In this document: piece after piece, positions 1 to 7,526 of the stretch | How positions within the stretch are numbered: the first letter of the stretch is position 1 | How the letters are laid out: each line of letters starts with the position of its first letter | Origin: a bacterium | GTDB taxonomy: Bacteria; Hydrothermota; DG-26; JAUXAN01 | Assembly: GCA_030619885.1 (NCBI GenBank) | Contig: JAUXAN010000010.1 | Location: 1 to 59,503, forward strand | Direction: 5' to 3' | DNA length: 59,503 bases | Position numbers and translations under genes: made by a program | Notes under the pieces: generated by a model | What the model was told of the DNA's origin: nothing | What the model saw: only the letters and a program-made list of their open reading frames with translations | The model's database searches: none

Positions 1-62
1 TTGCCAACATCAATGCCAATGAAAATATCATAGGTCGATGGTAAATAGTTTGGTCTAGTCAT
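1..62 (-). CDS. IS110-family transposase, 5' end only
   Basis: The first 62 bases read on the minus strand as the start of an IS110-family (DEDD, RuvC-like) transposase. ATG is at 62, with an AAGGAAGG ribosome site five bases upstream. The 20 visible codons end in IFIGIDVG, which matches the first RuvC-like strand and leading catalytic Asp of the family (usual form YIGIDVSK). The rest of the gene lies outside the window, so it cannot be judged intact. IS110-group elements are guided by a bridge RNA made from the noncoding end upstream of the gene; that end would fall within 63-290. The family call rests on a short stretch but the motif and start context are good. Confidence 0.7.
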   Translation of the reverse strand, partial: MTRPNYLPSTYDIFIGIDVG

Positions 63-290
63 GCTTTCCTTCCTTTTGTTACTAATGTAACATATCATAT
101 TAGAAAAGTAAAGCATGACACTTTAACATATCATCTCATCCTTCTGCCTTTTATTTGTAAGGCAAATGACTTTCAGCCATTTGGTCGAAACTTTCAATAC
201 CCGACACCAATTTAAAAAGGTAGTGAACGGTCCTCAGACCGTTCGTTGCTCTCTGTGTCTCCGTGGTGAGTTAAAGTTAATTGTCAAGAA
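63..290 (-). other. Noncoding flank upstream of the IS110 transposase
   Basis: No reading frame of note. It holds a perfect 8-bp hairpin at 225-244 (arm GAACGGTC), a second possible hairpin near 163-183, and scaffold-repeat text at 248-270 (CTCTGTGTCTCCGTGGTGAG). A TTGACA read on the minus strand lies at about 282-287. If the IS110 element is intact, its left end and bridge-RNA gene should lie in the part nearest the transposase. The exact end cannot be set here. Confidence 0.35.
225..244. repeat. Perfect hairpin, arm GAACGGTC
   Basis: Eight paired bases on each side of a 4-base loop (CTCA). It sits next to scaffold text of the CTCTGTGTCTCCGTGGTGAG kind. It belongs to the general pattern in this window of hairpins placed in or beside that scaffold. 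Confidence 0.6.
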
Positions 291-680
291 TTAGCACCTT
301 TTATTTTTTTTTCCGTATTTGTATTTGTGGACGAAAACTTCTTCAAAATCATAGACCGCCTTGAAATCTTCTATTTTATCTTCCTCTGTCTTTCCAAGCA
401 GTTTTGCATTGACCAGGTTGAATACTATCTCACCCCAATCGTCTGTCTTCTTTACCCCCCACTCATCGAAGACGAGCTTTGTGGTTGGTCCATAATTTTC
501 TATAGCCATTTCCTTTATCCCTTCCAGCAATTCTTTCCCTGTTACATGTTTTGGCTTTTTAAATTTCTTCTGGGTATATGTTAGAGCGGAGTAGAGAAAG
601 ATATAAGCATCGATTTTATACCTTCCGTTTTTCGCAAGAACTTTCTCTAATGCAGTTTCAATATCAATAACTTCTTTCAT
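291..680 (-). CDS. Minf_1886-family conserved hypothetical protein
   Basis: A 129-residue soluble protein with no signal peptide. The stretches YSALTYTQKKF, HVTGKELLEGI, DEWGVKKTDDWGEIVFN and GKTEEDKIEDFKAVYDFEE match the conserved core of the Minf_1886 family, a small protein of unknown function common in planctomycetes, verrucomicrobia and related groups. Its length is typical of the family. The C-terminus ends in a lysine-rich tail. It stands alone on the minus strand between the IS110 flank and a repeat-rich spacer, so context gives no hint of its job. The family assignment comes from remembered motifs and is fairly secure; the function is unknown. Confidence 0.8.
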   Translation of the reverse strand: MKEVIDIETALEKVLAKNGRYKIDAYIFLYSALTYTQKKFKKPKHVTGKELLEGIKEMAIENYGPTTKLVFDEWGVKKTDDWGEIVFNLVNAKLLGKTEEDKIEDFKAVYDFEEVFVHKYKYGKKNKRC

Positions 681-967
681 TTAAAGTAATCCAGACACTG
701 ATTACCACAGATAATTTTTGCCACCAAGGCACAAAGTCACTCGTTTACGTTAATCGGTTACGATGCCCGTTTCGTCTGACGGCTACGTAAATCGTCTTTT
801 TTAATTAGTCTGATACTCTGATATCTGAATTCTCCACCTGGTATTCTGATTTTCTGATATTCTTTTTTCATAACCATAACCGTTGGCCGCTCCACGATAC
901 GAGCTTCGTTGCCGTTCCATACGGATCCTGCGGACAAACGCTTAACGAAATTCTCTTTGTGTCCCTG

Positions 968-996
968 CCCCGTTAGAGGCGACACCTCTAACGGGG
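968..996. repeat. 12-bp-arm hairpin
   Basis: Arm CCCCGTTAGAGG, loop CGACA, then the exact reverse complement. It interrupts scaffold text: CTCTTTGTGTCC on the left and AAAGTCTTTGTGGC on the right. It could act as a transcription terminator, but no gene reads into it closely. Confidence 0.75.
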
Positions 997-1038
997 TGAA
1001 AGTCTTTGTGGCTAATAAAATCTTGAGAATCTGTGTTC

Positions 1039-1066
1039 ACCCAGCACCTATGCATAGGTGCTGGGT
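1039..1066. repeat. Perfect 28-base palindrome
   Basis: Arm ACCCAGCACCTATG followed directly by its reverse complement, with no loop. It splits the scaffold between TCTGTGTTC and TCATCAGTGTAAATCAGTG, exactly as the hairpin at 40754-40780 does, although the hairpin arms differ. Confidence 0.8.
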
Positions 1067-1104
1067 TCATCAGTGTAAATCAGTGTCTACTGTCTGAATC
1101 ACAG

Positions 1105-1608
1105 TCATCTAAATGAGACCTTATCGCCTATTCTCACTTTGTTCTTCTCAAACCATCCACGATTCATCTCCAATGTATAGATAGCAGAATGTTTCGAAAC
1201 ATAACTGGATGTATCATCAGGTGCCATATCAACCATATCAACGATAATACCACTTTGGTCTATGAAAGCAATAGATAAAGGTATACGAGTATTACGCATC
1301 CAGAAGGATAGATGTTGTTCATATTCAAAGACAAATAGCATACCGCTATCCCATTCCAGTCTCTCTCTTCCCATCAATCCCTTCATCCTTTTTTCTGGTG
1401 TGTCGCTGATTTCTATTTTGACAGGTATCCCCTTCACCCAGATAGTAGGGGCAGACCTTGTGCCTGCCCTTTGGGTTTGAATACGATTTTTGTTTTGGGC
1501 AACCACAGAGGTTCCACCTACTTTACCATCTTCTATCTCTTGATTGCCCTTACGACAACCTGTTAATATTATAATGAGAAGAAAGATAATCGTATTTTTC
1601 AATACCAT
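1105..1608 (-). CDS. DUF192-family lipoprotein
   Basis: A 167-residue protein starting at ATG 1608. That start places a short hydrophobic stretch (FLLIIILTGC) with a lipobox Cys near residue 18; the open frame upstream only translates a dispersed repeat. The C-terminal ~110 residues are a DUF192 domain: EKRMKGLMGRERLEWDSGMLF, MRNTRIPLSIAFID and VDMAPDD are the family's conserved blocks. DUF192 proteins are small secreted or periplasmic beta proteins of unknown role. Between the lipobox and the domain, bases 1447-1470 encode part of QRAGTRSAP and form a GGGCAG/CTGCCC inverted repeat like repeats seen between genes. It lies just downstream of purM but 123 bases away, so it may have its own promoter. 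Confidence 0.8.
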   Translation of the reverse strand: MVLKNTIIFLLIIILTGCRKGNQEIEDGKVGGTSVVAQNKNRIQTQRAGTRSAPTIWVKGIPVKIEISDTPEKRMKGLMGRERLEWDSGMLFVFEYEQHLSFWMRNTRIPLSIAFIDQSGIIVDMVDMAPDDTSSYVSKHSAIYTLEMNRGWFEKNKVRIGDKVSFR

Positions 1609-1631
1609 AATCTCAAATGATGTCTCAACTT

Positions 1632-1704
1632 GGAAAATCCCGATACTACCAAATTCAAAATCCAAAATAAATCCCAATCTCCAAATCCATAGCAATCTAA
1701 ATTC
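1632..1704 (-). repeat. Dispersed ~65-bp repeat, copy 1 (upstream of the DUF192 gene)
   Basis: Read on the minus strand this gives TTTAGATTGC, GATTTGGAGATTGGGATTTA, TTTTGGATTTTG and GTATCGGGATTTTCC. It matches the copies at 29966-30033 and 36971-37021. It ends 23 bases before the start codon at 1608 and points the same way as that gene. Confidence 0.7.
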
Positions 1705-1731
1705 TTACATATAGAAGATTAAATTTCAGTA

Positions 1732-2748
1732 TTATTGGGACTTTAATTTTACTTCTCTTTTTCCTTTTTTTATCTCTCCTATGGTGTAGAATTTTTCTTT
1801 TTTCCTTTTTAGATACCTTTCGATAGAGTTAATCTCATTTTTCGGAACCATTATCACCATGCCTATCCCCATATTGAAAGTTCTGTACATCTCTTTGAAT
1901 TCTATCTCTCCTTCCCTCTGTAAAAATTTAAAGATTGGCGGCACTTTCCATTTACTCACATCTATCTCTGCCGTCTTCCCTTCAGGTAGGATGCGTCTTA
2001 TGTTATCGAAAAATCCACCACCCGTTATATGGGCGATACCCGTTAGGTTGAATCTTTTAACGAGTGGCAAAACAGTGTGCAAGTAACAACGGTGTATTTG
2101 TAGAAGTTCCTCTCCAACTGTTCTCTTAAATTCTGAAACCCTATCCGAGACTTTTAATCCACAGACTTCGAAGATTATCTTTCTTGCTAAGGAGTATCCG
2201 TTTGTGTGCAATCCAGAAGAAGGGAAACCAACTATCACATCGCCTGTTTTGATTTTGCTGCCAGCTATAATGGCCTTTTGAGCAACTCTACCTACTATGA
2301 ACCCGGTCAAATCGTATTCACCTTCTTTATAGAAACCCGGAAGTTCTGCCGTCTCGCCACCTATCAGGGGTATACTGACATTTTTACATCCAATGGTCAA
2401 ACCCTTAACTATTTCTTCGACTACATCGGGTTTTACTACGCCAGTTGCTATATAGTCCATAAAGAAAAGCGGTTCTGCACCCTGACATAGAATATCGTTC
2501 ACGCAGTGGTTCACTAAATCCTGTCCAACCGTATCGTGACTGTCCAGCATAAATGCGACTTTCAGTTTCGTCCCAACACTGTCCACACTTGAAACCAAGA
2601 CCTCACTTTTATCGAGTTTATAGAGTGCGCCAAATGAGCCAATCCCTGCTAAGACATTTTTATTCAATGTTGATTTAACATACCCTTTTATCCTCTCGAG
2701 TGCCTCATTTGCAGCATCTATATCAACACCTGAATCTTTGTATTTCAC
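1732..2748 (-). CDS. purM: Phosphoribosylformylglycinamidine cyclo-ligase (AIR synthetase)
   Basis: A 338-residue cytoplasmic enzyme that closes the imidazole ring, converting FGAM to AIR with ATP in purine synthesis. The full family pattern is present: YKDSGVDIDAAN at the N-terminus, VSSVDSVGTKLKVAF, GQDLVNHCVNDILCQGAEP, GLTIGCKNVSIPLIGGETAELPG, FPSSGLHTNGYSLARK and HITGGGFFDNIRRILP. The length is normal. Translation starts at GTG 2748, nine bases after the stop of the LarA-like gene, so it is probably the last gene of the mdh-mdh-larA operon. No other purine genes are in the window, so this is a lone pur gene in an operon of 2-hydroxy-acid enzymes. Confidence 0.97.
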   Translation of the reverse strand: MKYKDSGVDIDAANEALERIKGYVKSTLNKNVLAGIGSFGALYKLDKSEVLVSSVDSVGTKLKVAFMLDSHDTVGQDLVNHCVNDILCQGAEPLFFMDYIATGVVKPDVVEEIVKGLTIGCKNVSIPLIGGETAELPGFYKEGEYDLTGFIVGRVAQKAIIAGSKIKTGDVIVGFPSSGLHTNGYSLARKIIFEVCGLKVSDRVSEFKRTVGEELLQIHRCYLHTVLPLVKRFNLTGIAHITGGGFFDNIRRILPEGKTAEIDVSKWKVPPIFKFLQREGEIEFKEMYRTFNMGIGMVIMVPKNEINSIERYLKRKKEKFYTIGEIKKGKREVKLKSQ

Positions 2749-2757
2749 AATGGTCTG

Positions 2758-4146
2758 CTATCTACTTTCCAGAAGAGGAGCAAGTATCTCCTCCTCTTCC
2801 TTCTTTTCCGCAGGTATTTTATCGATATCTTCAAACAGAGTAGTAGTAAATTCTTTCTCCCATCTGATGGTATATATAAACTTTTTGGTTCTGTGTATCA
2901 ATCTTTTACGGAGCTTTGGCACAGTTAGACTGGCATTCATCATAAACAAGATTTTCTCTCTTCCTTTCTCTTCCAAAGCGGAGTTTATCGCCTTCTGAAT
3001 GGTAGAAACAGGTTTTATGAAGATGGATTTGAGAAGATTGGGCTCAATACCGGTAACCGCCCACATCTGTGCCCATCTTGCTATCTCGGCGATCTTGGCT
3101 GCTTTATGATAACCGAGTTTATAGCCTCTGTCAATTTTGTCAAGCGCATCCTGAGGGTCACTTGAAGATGAGAGTAGGTTAACAAATGTTTCATCTCCGA
3201 CCCCCATTCTGCATCTGGAGACGAGTATCAGAATACCATTATCATTCAATGCAAGTTTCGCATTATCCAGTGCCTTCTGGGACTGGTAGAGGTCGATGTC
3301 CATAGGATAAGGGGCTACCGCTACCACAATATCCGCCTTCTCCTTTATCTCGACAGAAAAGACTTCATGTGCTTTTGGAATAGCAGATTTGAATGATTCG
3401 GAAATATCTCCAGCAGTGGCGGCATATATCCTCTCATCTCTGTCGAGCACAGTCATAATTGAAAATATCTCTTTATCCTTTATCGTCTGAATAGCATCCT
3501 CCATATCTTCATGAACAGGGTTACCTTCAAGAGCAAGTGCACTTGCACTCGATTTCAAAGCGTGCTTGTGATTCTGTTCGATTGTCTTATAAGATGCTAT
3601 TCCAGGAAGGAACGACTTTCTGCCACCAGTATAGCCAGCAAAGTAGTGGGGTTCTACAGAGCCGATGATCACAATCTTATGTGCCTCAACACCCATCCGA
3701 TTGACCCACATCTCCGTTCCGTTCTTGGATGTTCCTATATGAACCATATCCTCTTCTTTTCTGGCATCGTGACAGTAGATTCTATCTTTTAACTCATCGT
3801 GGAGTTCTCCAAAAATTTCGAGATATTCTTCTTCTGTTGGTGCACGGTGAACGCCGGTGGCTACGATGAATTTAATATTCTTATCTTTTATCTGATGATA
3901 GATTATATCCAGAACTTTCGCTGTAGGGGTGGGACGAGTGGCATCATTGACGATGAAGAGCACATCCTTCGCATCCTTGAGAAATTCTGTAAAGGATTTC
4001 GAAGCAACAGGGTTATTCAGGGCATACTCGAGTGTTTTTCTCTCATCCTTAATCTCCACCTCGTTTGGATAGACCATCTCGCCAAGACTTTCATCTGAAA
4101 TGAAGACCGTCACTTCTTCTCTTCCGTATGGTATCTCTATTCTCAT
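2758..4146 (-). CDS. LarA-type nickel-dependent racemase family protein
   Basis: A 462-residue LarA (DUF2088) homologue. Known family members racemise or epimerise lactate or related 2-hydroxy acids with a nickel-pincer nucleotide cofactor bound to a lysine. Residues matching the Lactiplantibacillus LarA active site are visible: Arg71 (DATRPTP), His100 (ATGVHR), His167 (EPHYFAGYTGG), Lys177 (GGRKSFLPG) and His193 (EQNH). All cofactor and catalytic ligands therefore appear intact. The protein is somewhat longer than LarA (about 424) at its C-terminus. It follows two malate/lactate-dehydrogenase-like genes, which suggests linked 2-hydroxy-acid metabolism. The cofactor genes larB, larC and larE are not in the window. 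The exact substrate cannot be told. Confidence 0.85.
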   Translation of the reverse strand: MRIEIPYGREEVTVFISDESLGEMVYPNEVEIKDERKTLEYALNNPVASKSFTEFLKDAKDVLFIVNDATRPTPTAKVLDIIYHQIKDKNIKFIVATGVHRAPTEEEYLEIFGELHDELKDRIYCHDARKEEDMVHIGTSKNGTEMWVNRMGVEAHKIVIIGSVEPHYFAGYTGGRKSFLPGIASYKTIEQNHKHALKSSASALALEGNPVHEDMEDAIQTIKDKEIFSIMTVLDRDERIYAATAGDISESFKSAIPKAHEVFSVEIKEKADIVVAVAPYPMDIDLYQSQKALDNAKLALNDNGILILVSRCRMGVGDETFVNLLSSSSDPQDALDKIDRGYKLGYHKAAKIAEIARWAQMWAVTGIEPNLLKSIFIKPVSTIQKAINSALEEKGREKILFMMNASLTVPKLRKRLIHRTKKFIYTIRWEKEFTTTLFEDIDKIPAEKKEEEEILAPLLESR

Positions 4147-4214
4147 AAGAAAAAAGAAACCCCCTGTTTATTAGTTCCTTGTGCTAACCTTGTAGTTTAT
4201 ACTTTCACTATAGA

Positions 4215-5150
4215 TTAAAAAATTCTCTGCTCTTCTAATTGTTCGATGATACTTTTTACCGAGGAAGCCGAGTTATGGAGGGCTTCTTTCTCGTCTGGTG
4301 TTAGGTTGAGTTCGATTATCTCCTCAACACCGTTTTTTCCGAGTTTCACCGGCACCCCTACAAAAAGACCCTCTATACCGTATTCTCCTCTAAGATAGGC
4401 TGAACAGGGAAGAATACGTTTCTTATCGAGAATAATAGATTCTACCATCTCGGCAACCGATGCTGCAGGTGCCCAGAATGCGCTGCCTGTCTTTAGATAG
4501 GATACTATCTCCGCTCCTCCTTTTCTCGTCCGTTCTATCAATTTATCGAGTTTATCCTTCGATATCAGTTCAGGTATGGGAACACCGCAGACCGTCGAGT
4601 ATCTGGGAAGTGGAACCATCGAATCCCCATGCCCTCCTAAGACCATTGCTGTAGTATTTGCCACACTGACTTTTAGTTCATTTGCAAGGAAATATCTGAA
4701 CCGTGTGGAATCGAGCACTCCTGCCATACCAACGACTCTTTTAAGCGCAAAACCAGTAATCTTCAATGCCACATAACACATGACATCGAGAGGATTTGTC
4801 ACCATAACAATGATGGCATTGGGTGCATAGCGGGCTATCTGTTCTGAGACCGATTTAATAATTTTGCTGTTCATGGCCAGAAGGTCCGCCCTCGACATCC
4901 CCGGTTTCCTCGGCTGACCCGCAGTCACTATCACCACATCAGAGTTGGTAATTCTGGAAAAATCGTCTGTTCCATCAATCCTGGTGTTATAACCTCTTAC
5001 TGGAGATGCCTCAATCGCGTCCAGCGCTCTACCCTCCGCGAGTCCTTCAACAATATCTACCAGCAAGATATCAGTAAATTTCTTCTCTGCCATATAGAGT
5101 GCAGTTGAGGCACCAACATTTCCACTACCGATGATACTTGTCTTTTTCAT
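4215..5150 (-). CDS. mdh: Malate dehydrogenase, NAD-dependent
   Basis: A 311-residue enzyme of the lactate/malate dehydrogenase family, interconverting malate and oxaloacetate. The dinucleotide loop GSGNVG (8-13) and Asp32 at the end of strand two point to NAD. The mobile loop is GQPRKPGMSRADL with Arg81 and Arg87, as in malate rather than lactate dehydrogenases. Asn119 (VTNPLD), Asp147 and Arg150 (LDSTR), and His174 (GGHGDSMVP) complete the catalytic set. It lies 11 bases downstream of a paralogue (5162-6109) and 68 bases upstream of the LarA-like gene, forming one operon. The size and all key residues are normal. Confidence 0.95.
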   Translation of the reverse strand: MKKTSIIGSGNVGASTALYMAEKKFTDILLVDIVEGLAEGRALDAIEASPVRGYNTRIDGTDDFSRITNSDVVIVTAGQPRKPGMSRADLLAMNSKIIKSVSEQIARYAPNAIIVMVTNPLDVMCYVALKITGFALKRVVGMAGVLDSTRFRYFLANELKVSVANTTAMVLGGHGDSMVPLPRYSTVCGVPIPELISKDKLDKLIERTRKGGAEIVSYLKTGSAFWAPAASVAEMVESIILDKKRILPCSAYLRGEYGIEGLFVGVPVKLGKNGVEEIIELNLTPDEKEALHNSASSVKSIIEQLEEQRIF

Positions 5151-5161
5151 GCTACAACCCC

Positions 5162-6109
5162 CTATTTCTTCTTTTCTTTCTCCTCTTCAAATTCAAAGGT
5201 ATTGATCGCATTTCTGACCACTGAAGCAGAGTGATCGAATGTTTCTTTCTCCTTTAAGGTAAGTTCGAGTTCAATGACTTTTTCTATCCCTTTGACTCCC
5301 AATTGTACTGGAACACCGAGACAGATATCTTTGTGTCCATACTCACCGTTTAGATAAGCAGGGCAGCACATAATCCTGTGGTCATTTCTCACTATAGCCT
5401 CAACCATCTCTGCAACCGAGGCTGCAGGTGCACAGGATGCACTTCCGGTCTTCAAGTTCGAAACGATTTCTGCACCTGCATTTCTCGTCCGCTCTATCAA
5501 TCTGTCTATCTTCTCCTTCGGGAGAAGTTCTGTTATAGGGATACCCTCTACCCTCGCATATCTCGGCAGAATGACCATGTAGTCGTGATGCCCTCCAAGA
5601 ATGATCGCCGTAGTATCGGCTGTAGAAACATTCAACTCCTCGGCGACGAACTCGCACAGACGGGTAGAGTCGAGGACACCGGCTACCCCCATAACCTTTT
5701 CGGGTTTAAGACCACTTATCTTCAGCGTATAATAAGTGATTGCATCAACAGGTTCGGTGAGAATTATGACAGTCGAATCGGGTGCATAAGTGACTATCTC
5801 TTTAACGATTGAATCTATCACTTTAACATTTAGTTCGAGCAGGTCAAGGCGCAGCATCCCTGGTCTTCTCACCTTTCCTGCTGCTATGACCACAACCTTA
5901 GAACCCTTCATATCTTTGAAATCATCCGAACCATCGATAACTATGTCATAACCTCTTATAGGTGCTGCTTCCATAAGGTCCAATGCCTTCCCCCTCGATT
6001 TCCCCTTCACATTATCGATCAACATCACATTGGCGAGTTTCTTCTCCGCTATATAAAAGGCTGTATCTGTTCCAACATTTCCAGCCCCTATTATACTCAC
6101 TTTTTCCAT
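5162..6109 (-). CDS. Divergent malate/lactate dehydrogenase paralogue with altered active site
   Basis: A 315-residue paralogue of the neighbouring mdh, alignable without gaps through residue 180. The NAD site (GAGNVG, Asp32), Arg81/Arg87 (RRPGMLR), Asp147, Arg150 and His174 are kept. However, the substrate-binding Asn of VTNP is Glu119 (LTEPVD), and the usual GGHGDSM is GGHHDYM. In the family the Asn contacts the substrate carbonyl, so Glu there should change substrate use or weaken catalysis. It is the first gene of the operon, behind a TTGACA promoter at 6207-6212, and ends in a Lys/Glu-rich tail. It could be a 2-oxo-acid dehydrogenase of new specificity or a regulatory partner of the active enzyme; the sequence cannot decide. 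Confidence 0.85.
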   Translation of the reverse strand: MEKVSIIGAGNVGTDTAFYIAEKKLANVMLIDNVKGKSRGKALDLMEAAPIRGYDIVIDGSDDFKDMKGSKVVVIAAGKVRRPGMLRLDLLELNVKVIDSIVKEIVTYAPDSTVIILTEPVDAITYYTLKISGLKPEKVMGVAGVLDSTRLCEFVAEELNVSTADTTAIILGGHHDYMVILPRYARVEGIPITELLPKEKIDRLIERTRNAGAEIVSNLKTGSASCAPAASVAEMVEAIVRNDHRIMCCPAYLNGEYGHKDICLGVPVQLGVKGIEKVIELELTLKEKETFDHSASVVRNAINTFEFEEEKEKKK

Positions 6110-6183
6110 CGTCCACCTCCTGAGTTCTTTTTCAACTCTTTTATTTTAGCCATCTTACCTCCTTGAATTTATATTATAATAAT

Positions 6184-6212
6184 ATTCTATTTACCAGAAA
6201 AAATCTTGTCAA
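6184..6212 (-). promoter_or_regulatory. Promoter of the mdh-like/mdh/larA/purM operon
   Basis: TTGACA at 6212-6207 and TAGAAT at 6189-6184, read on the minus strand, with a 17-base spacer. The start codon is at 6109. Just upstream of the -35 is GGTTGATTTTCC, also found before the promoters at 27256 and 47009. Confidence 0.75.
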
Positions 6213-6600
6213 GGAAAATCAACCTAATGGTTAGATTTTCCTGATCCCGCATCTTATAGTTCTTTGATTGGGTCAAGTAAAAAGAAGCCACGAATCAATC
6301 GAATGCACACGAATAATATAAAGAATTCTTAGAAAGAAGAATAAAAGAAAACGGTTGCAATTTTTTCTTGACAAGGGAGATTTATTTCCTAAAATTCTTG
6401 TAATGTGAAAAAATATCTATTTAACCAAATCAGCAGTCATCTGTATCTGGAGTAATCCGCGATGAAAAAAGGGGGTGAGAAACAGTTGTTAGTAATTAGC
6501 ATTTAGTTGTTAGAAAAAATTTGATGTGGAATCCATGGTTTATTTCCGTGGCTATCCGTGTCAGCATCTGCGGTAATCCGCGTCTAAAAAGGAGGTAAAA
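6213..6600. other. Divergent intergenic region with repeats
   Basis: No gene is seen. It holds scaffold-type repeats (AGCCACGAATCAATCGAATGC near 6287, TATCCGTGTCAGCATCTGCGG near 6554, AATCCGCG twice) and the plus-strand promoter at 6368-6395. The last repeat lies directly upstream of the AAAGGAGG ribosome site of the next gene. Confidence 0.6.
6368..6395 (+). promoter_or_regulatory. Promoter upstream of the DUF4412-like gene
   Basis: TTGACA 6368-6373, a 16-base spacer, then TAAAAT 6390-6395. The implied leader is about 200 bases long and carries scaffold repeats. No closer promoter of comparable quality is seen. Confidence 0.6.
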
Positions 6601-7479
6601 ATGTTTAAAAAAATATTATTTTCCCTATTTTTAATCTTCATCGCTGTTAGTCTTTCAGCTGATGTTGTCTTTGACCAGGTTACTAAAATCTCGGGGATCC
6701 CTGGAATGGGCGGTATGGAGATGTATTCCACCACATATATAAAAGGGGATAAACAACGCACAGACATTACGACTAAAATGGCAACCGGTATTCCAGGTAT
6801 GCCAGGCGGTGGCGAAGGGATGATGACTATTATGATTATAGATTTGAAAAAGGATGTTATGCGGACATTGATGCCAGACTCGAAGACCTATTCCGAAATG
6901 AGTCTAAAAAAGATGAGGGAGATGATGAAGGAATTCGGGAAAGAGGCAGGAGAAGAGTCTCCAGAAATTCCTGTACCCGAGATTGATGTTAAAAAGACCA
7001 AAAAGAGCAAAGTCATAAACGGTTTTAAATGCAACCAGGTCGTGATCGAAATGAAATCAAAGATGACAGATCCGGAGACAGGTGAAAAGGCTACTGCCAC
7101 ATTTACCCTCGATCTATGGTTGACAGAAAAGATGGCAGGTAGAAAGGAAGTCGAATCTTTCAGTGCGAAGTTAACCGAAGCGATGACAGGTAAGAAGGTT
7201 GAAGGTATGGACTTTTCACAGCTATTCAGCAATCTCAAGAATATACTTCCCGGACAATATGGGAAGGCAGGCGAGGAGATGGGCAAAAAGATGGAAGATG
7301 TAAAAGGCTATCCAATTCTGACAACCTTCAAAATTGAGATCGGAGGAAAAGAGGAACCTTTTACTCTTTCTAGTTCAACCGAGATAAAGAGTGTCAAGGT
7401 AAAATCCGTTCCAGACTCGAAATTTAAAATCCCTGAAGGATACACGAAAATGACCATGCCGGGAATGCCAGGGATGTGA
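6601..7479 (+). CDS. Secreted methionine-rich DUF4412-like protein
   Basis: A 292-residue protein with a clear signal peptide (residues 1-20, LFSLFLIFIAVSLSA). The pattern of a GDKQRTD segment, an IIDLKKDVMRTLMPDSKTYSEM segment and a later NGFKCNQVVIEM segment resembles DUF4412, a beta-rich exported domain of unknown function. Unusual are the GMPG/GIPGM motifs near both ends (ISGIPGMGGM, TGIPGMPGGG and a C-terminal MTMPGMPGM) and a high Met content. The ribosome site AAAGGAGG precedes ATG 6601. It is followed 47 bases later by a nitroreductase on the same strand, with a GTAGGGACAGGCACA repeat in between. The family call is moderate and the role is unknown. Confidence 0.65.
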   Translation: MFKKILFSLFLIFIAVSLSADVVFDQVTKISGIPGMGGMEMYSTTYIKGDKQRTDITTKMATGIPGMPGGGEGMMTIMIIDLKKDVMRTLMPDSKTYSEMSLKKMREMMKEFGKEAGEESPEIPVPEIDVKKTKKSKVINGFKCNQVVIEMKSKMTDPETGEKATATFTLDLWLTEKMAGRKEVESFSAKLTEAMTGKKVEGMDFSQLFSNLKNILPGQYGKAGEEMGKKMEDVKGYPILTTFKIEIGGKEEPFTLSSSTEIKSVKVKSVPDSKFKIPEGYTKMTMPGMPGM

Positions 7480-7526
7480 GAGTCGTAGGGACAGGCACAA
7501 ACTTTTAAACTTTTAGGTGGTGAATT

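Larger units (their letters stand above)
681..1104. repeat. Repeat-rich intergenic spacer with two large hairpins
   Basis: No gene is seen in these 424 bases. They contain scaffold repeats (CCACAGAT, CACAAAGTCACTC, ATCTGTGTTC, CAGTGTAAATCAGTGTCT) and a TCCATACGGATCCTGCGGAC element near 915. There are two hairpins. The one at 968-996 has a 12-bp arm (CCCCGTTAGAGG) and splits scaffold text of the CTTTGTG kind. The one at 1039-1066 is a perfect 28-base palindrome inside the TCTGTGTTCA / TCAGTGTAAATC scaffold. Confidence 0.7.

Noticed and set aside
1609-1695. Upstream extension of the DUF192 gene
   Set aside because: It only translates the dispersed repeat; the lipoprotein signal begins at ATG 1608.
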